From Streptomyces mashuensis (lineage in GTDB: Bacteria; Actinomycetota; Actinomycetes; Streptomycetales; Streptomycetaceae), in the NCBI RefSeq assembly GCF_014654785.1, contig NZ_BNBD01000002.1, positions 62,001-126,000 of the forward strand: a stretch of DNA of 64,000 bases. Direction: 5' to 3'. This document shows positions 62,914 through 64,000 of this stretch, one piece after another. Made by a program: the position numbers and the translations under genes. Below the pieces are notes generated by a model that was not told the DNA's origin, made no database searches, and saw nothing but the letters and a program-made list of their open reading frames with translations. Numbering within the stretch: the stretch's first letter is position 1; each line of letters opens with the position of its first letter.

Positions 62914-64000
62914 GTGACTGCTCTGACTCTCAGCACTTCCAGCGCGGCGACGCTGCGCGCGGACGCCATCGTCGTCGGTGTGGCGAAGGGCCCCAAGGGG
63001 CCCGTCGTCGCGCCGGGCGCCGACGCCGTGGACGCGGCCTTCGACGGCAAGCTGGCCGCCGTCCTGGAGACCCTCGGCGCCACCGGCGGCGAGGGCGAGA
63101 CCATCAAGCTGCCCGCGCCCTCCGGCCTGAAGGCCCCGGTCGTGCTGGCGGTCGGCCTCGGCGAGCTGCCGCAGGAGGACGACGGCTTCACCGAGGAGGC
63201 GCTGCGCCGCGCCGCGGGCACCGCCGCCCGCGCCCTGGCCGGCTCGAAGAAGGCCGGCTTCGCGCTGCCGGTGTACGACGCCGAGTCGGCGGCCGCGATC
63301 GGTGAGGGCGCCATGCTCGGCGCCTACGCCTTCAACGCCTACCGCGGCGGCAACGGCCGCAAGGGCGCCGAGGCCGGCGGCAAGGCCCCGCTGGGCGAGG
63401 CCGCGATCCTGGGCGCCAAGCCGCGCGACAAGGCGTTCAAGGCCGCCGCCGAGCGCGCCGCCACGGTCGCCGCCGAGGTCAACCGCGCCCGCGACCTGAT
63501 CAACACCCCGTCCAACGACCTCGACCCCAAGGCCTTCGCCACCCAGGCCCAGGCCCTGGCCAAGGAGCTCGGCCTCAAGATCGAGGTCATGGACGAGAAG
63601 GCGCTCGCCAAGGGCGGCTACGGCGGCCTGATCGGCGTGGGCCAGGGCTCCGCCAACCCGCCGCGCCTGGTCCGCATCGCCTACACGCACGCCAAGGCGG
63701 CCAAGACCCTGGCCCTGGTCGGCAAGGGCATCACCTACGACTCGGGCGGCATCTCCCTCAAGCCGGCCGGCCACAACGAGACCATGAAGTGCGACATGAG
63801 CGGCGCCGCCGCCGTGCTCGCCGCGGTCGCGGCCGTCGCCAAGCTGGGCCTGGAGGTCAACGTCACGGGCTGGCTGGCCCTCGCGGAGAACATGCCCTCC
63901 GGCAGCGCCACCCGTCCGGGCGACGTGCTGCGGATGTACGGCGGCAAGACCGTCGAGGTCCTCAACACCGACGCCGAGGGCCGCCTGGTCATGGCCGACG
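62914..64000 (+). CDS. pepA: Leucyl aminopeptidase PepA, N-terminal part
   Basis: The gene runs off the right edge after 362 codons. The GTG at 62914 opens VTALTLSTSSAATLRADAIV, then follows an N-terminal macro-like domain and, from about residue 195, the M17 catalytic domain: VGKGITYDSGGISLKP with the active lysine and zinc aspartate, MKCDMSGAAAV, and VLNTDAEGRLVMAD with further metal ligands at the very end. PepA is a zinc or manganese exopeptidase for peptide turnover. AGTAGGG is a weak ribosome site. Confidence 0.93.
   Translation, partial: MTALTLSTSSAATLRADAIVVGVAKGPKGPVVAPGADAVDAAFDGKLAAVLETLGATGGEGETIKLPAPSGLKAPVVLAVGLGELPQEDDGFTEEALRRAAGTAARALAGSKKAGFALPVYDAESAAAIGEGAMLGAYAFNAYRGGNGRKGAEAGGKAPLGEAAILGAKPRDKAFKAAAERAATVAAEVNRARDLINTPSNDLDPKAFATQAQALAKELGLKIEVMDEKALAKGGYGGLIGVGQGSANPPRLVRIAYTHAKAAKTLALVGKGITYDSGGISLKPAGHNETMKCDMSGAAAVLAAVAAVAKLGLEVNVTGWLALAENMPSGSATRPGDVLRMYGGKTVEVLNTDAEGRLVMAD

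Overview
The window is chromosomal DNA of a Streptomyces species. Signs are very high GC with strongly GC-biased third codon positions, frequent GTG and TTG starts, a separate actinobacterial ctaF oxidase subunit, a diheme QcrC, class II DAHP synthase, fused TrpEG, PspA/PspAA and a MacR/MacS pair. From memory the gene order follows the conserved chromosomal core of S. coelicolor around SCO2103 to SCO2179. No tRNA, rRNA, insertion sequence, phage gene or CRISPR array was seen. This is a core, mostly housekeeping region.

Layout. 1-5.3 kb: start of metF, thiE, a small DNA-binding protein, an FAD oxidoreductase, then a TPP riboswitch driving thiO-thiS-thiG. 5.3-9.9 kb: a PASTA Ser/Thr kinase, endonuclease IV, a sulfite-oxidase-like molybdoenzyme, and an iron module (bacterioferritin plus Bfd ferredoxin behind an IdeR/DmdR-type iron box). 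9.9-13.6 kb: DAHP synthase divergent from trpL-attenuator-trpEG. 13.6-21.3 kb: a phosphofructokinase with PPi-type residues, macR-macS, a PlsC-type acyltransferase, a carboxylesterase and membrane protein pair, an EEP-family enzyme, glucokinase and a DUF5304 protein. 21.4-33.8 kb: ArsA-like ATPase, SRPBCC protein, metallophosphoesterase, acyl-CoA ligase, PimB'-like and GT87 glycosyltransferases, a lipoprotein metalloprotease, an NlpC/P60 hydrolase, an NYN-domain protein, a rhomboid protease and a RAM-only Lrp-type protein. 33.8-36.5 kb: a PLP enzyme behind a SAM riboswitch with its own terminator, then trpD. 36.7-46 kb: the respiratory supercomplex genes ctaE-qcrC-qcrA-qcrB and ctaC-ctaD-ctaF, separated by an L,D-transpeptidase and a degenerate receiver protein. 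46-55.4 kb: cysteine desulfurase-TusA fusion, PfkB-type kinase, a large membrane-anchored protein, erpA/nadA divergent over a cluster of palindromes, pspAA-pspA, a DUF3043 protein and a methyltransferase. 55.4-64 kb: a repeat-bearing gap, then cobalamin genes (CobU fusion, cobT, cobS) interleaved with an MprF-like protein and a rhomboid-like protein, ending inside pepA.

The genes meet in a few themes. Thiamine, tryptophan and sulfur metabolism are each controlled by RNA elements visible in the sequence (TPP riboswitch, Trp-codon attenuator, SAM riboswitch). Iron-sulfur and haem supply (bfr/bfd, erpA, desulfurase) sits beside Fe-S and haem consumers (nadA, Rieske QcrA, QcrC). Cell-envelope functions recur (NlpC/P60, L,D-transpeptidase, PspA, MprF-like, two rhomboid-fold proteins, PIM-type glycosyltransferase). 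About ten genes have a TANNNT-like hexamer 6-8 bases before the start codon, the pattern of leaderless transcripts. The least explained items are the SAM-controlled PLP enzyme, the ArsA-like ATPase lacking both P-loop lysines, the MprF-like/rhomboid-like overlapping pair, the triple palindrome before nadA, and inverted repeats at both cytochrome oxidase promoters. I saw no clearly new multi-gene defence or mobile system.
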